This document shows, piece after piece, positions 63,463-64,000 of a DNA stretch of 64,000 nucleotides. The DNA is from Ursus arctos (Eukaryota; Chordata; Mammalia; Carnivora; Ursidae), in NCBI RefSeq assembly GCF_023065955.2, contig NW_026622786.1, forward strand, positions 43,882,938 through 43,946,937. Direction: 5' to 3'. How positions within the stretch are numbered: the first letter of the stretch is position 1; the number at the start of each line of letters is the position of its first letter. Under the pieces are notes generated by a model. That model was not told the origin of the DNA. It saw only the letters and a program-made list of their open reading frames with translations, and searched no databases. The translations under genes and the position numbers were made by a program.

Positions 63463-63916
63463 CTCTTTTTTTTTTTTTTTTTTTAAGATTTATTTATTTA
63501 TTTATTTTTTTTGAGAAAGAGAGAAAGTGCATGTAGGGCAAGGGGCAGAGGGAGAGGGAGAAGGAGTGGGAGAGAATCTCATGCAGATGCCCTGAGTGTG
63601 GAGCCCAAGTCAGGGCTCTAACCCACAGCCCTGAGATCATGACCTGAACTGAAATCAAGAATCAGACGCTTGGGGCGCCTGGGTGGCACAGCGGTTAAGC
63701 GTCTGCCTTGGGCTCAGGGCGTGATCGCAGCGTTCTGGGATCGAGCCCCACATCAGGCTCCTCTGCTATGAGCCTGCTTCTTCCTCTCCCACTCCCCCTG
63801 TTTGTGTTCCCTCTCTTGCTGGCTGTCTCTATCTCTGTCAAATAAATAAATAAAATCTCAAAAAAAAAAAAAAAAAAGAATCAGATGCTTAACCAACTGA
63901 GCTACCCAGGTGCCCC
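63463..63916 (-). mobile_element. Carnivore SINE nested in MLT1 LTR and itself interrupted
   Basis: Minus-strand SINE in two pieces, 63463-63671 and 63891-63916 (aaccaactgagctacccaggtg), split by a plus-strand SINE. Confidence 0.92.
63672..63875 (+). mobile_element. Young carnivore SINE inserted into another SINE
   Basis: Plus-strand arctoid-type copy (gggcgcctgggtggcacagc ... aaataaataaataaaatctc, long A tail). Duplications aagaatcagacgctt / aagaatcagatgctt at 63657-63671 and 63876-63890 differ at one CpG site. Confidence 0.95.
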
Positions 63917-64000
63917 CTTTTCTCCTCTTCTTATAAGGACACTAATCCCATTATGGGGGTCCCAGGACCTCATCTAAATCTAATTATCTCCCAAAGGCCC

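Larger units (their letters stand above)
53080..64000. other. Region upstream of ACADM without an intact gene
   Basis: About 11 kb of intergenic sequence. In human the next gene beyond ACADM is SLC44A5, and I see no exon of it here. Contents: SINEs, L1 3' ends, an RPS21 retrocopy and an MLT1-type LTR, each listed. Stretches 53710-54120, 54240-55780, 56590-57810, 60040-60700 and 61400-62250 hold nothing I can name. Confidence 0.7.
63285..64000 (-). mobile_element. MLT1-type LTR, interrupted and cut by window edge
   Basis: Reverse MLT1 consensus: actataacaaaataccacag, agttctggaggctaggaagt, then after the SINE nest aggacactaatcccattatg and attatctcccaaaggccc. The 5' part of the LTR lies beyond the window. 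Confidence 0.85.

Noticed and set aside
53080..64000. Possible first exons of SLC44A5, the next gene in human.
   Set aside because: In human it starts roughly 100 kb from ACADM, and I found no matching coding segment here.

Overview
This is a mammalian nuclear window. The repeats point to a caniform carnivore, probably an arctoid such as a bear, seal or musteloid. Dozens of tRNA-Lys-derived carnivore SINEs (SINEC/CAN) are present, several of a subfamily ('ggcacagcggttaagcgtctgcc') that I associate with arctoid genomes. Carnivore-type L1 3' ends are also present. The species call is inference; the carnivore call is firm.

Three protein-coding genes lie head to tail, all on the minus strand, in the order known from human chromosome 1p31.1. 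ACADM (12 coding exons, 52460 down to 31246, complete at 421 codons) is mitochondrial medium-chain acyl-CoA dehydrogenase. RABGGTB (9 exons, 20211 down to 12474, complete at 331 codons) is the beta subunit of Rab geranylgeranyltransferase. MSH4 (only exons 1-3, 10121 down to 852; the rest lies off the left edge) is the meiotic MutS homologue. I rebuilt every exon junction by hand; frames and lengths close exactly, and 19 of 21 introns are GT-AG. The other two, MSH4 intron 1 and RABGGTB intron 8, use GC donors.

RABGGTB introns 1, 2 and 3 each carry one C/D box snoRNA of the SNORD45 family. Their guide sequences match the 18S rRNA segment around A159-C174. Each gene has its own GC-rich start region (about 9830-10310, 19910-20410 and 52440-53070).

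The rest is repeat-rich. From 53.1 to 64 kb (upstream of ACADM) there is no intact gene, only a broken RPS21 retrocopy, SINEs, L1 pieces and LTRs, ending in a three-layer nest of repeats. From 20.4 to 30.5 kb is the RABGGTB-ACADM intergenic space, with SINEs, L1 pieces, a DNA transposon split by a SINE, and MLT1-type LTRs. An old ERVL pol fragment lies in MSH4 intron 2.

The genes have separate jobs (beta-oxidation, Rab prenylation, meiotic crossing-over) and nothing suggests a shared pathway. I found no new molecular system. The points most worth checking are the two GC-AG introns, the snoRNA guide divergence, a Gly-to-Val change in a conserved MCAD motif, and the nested repeats.
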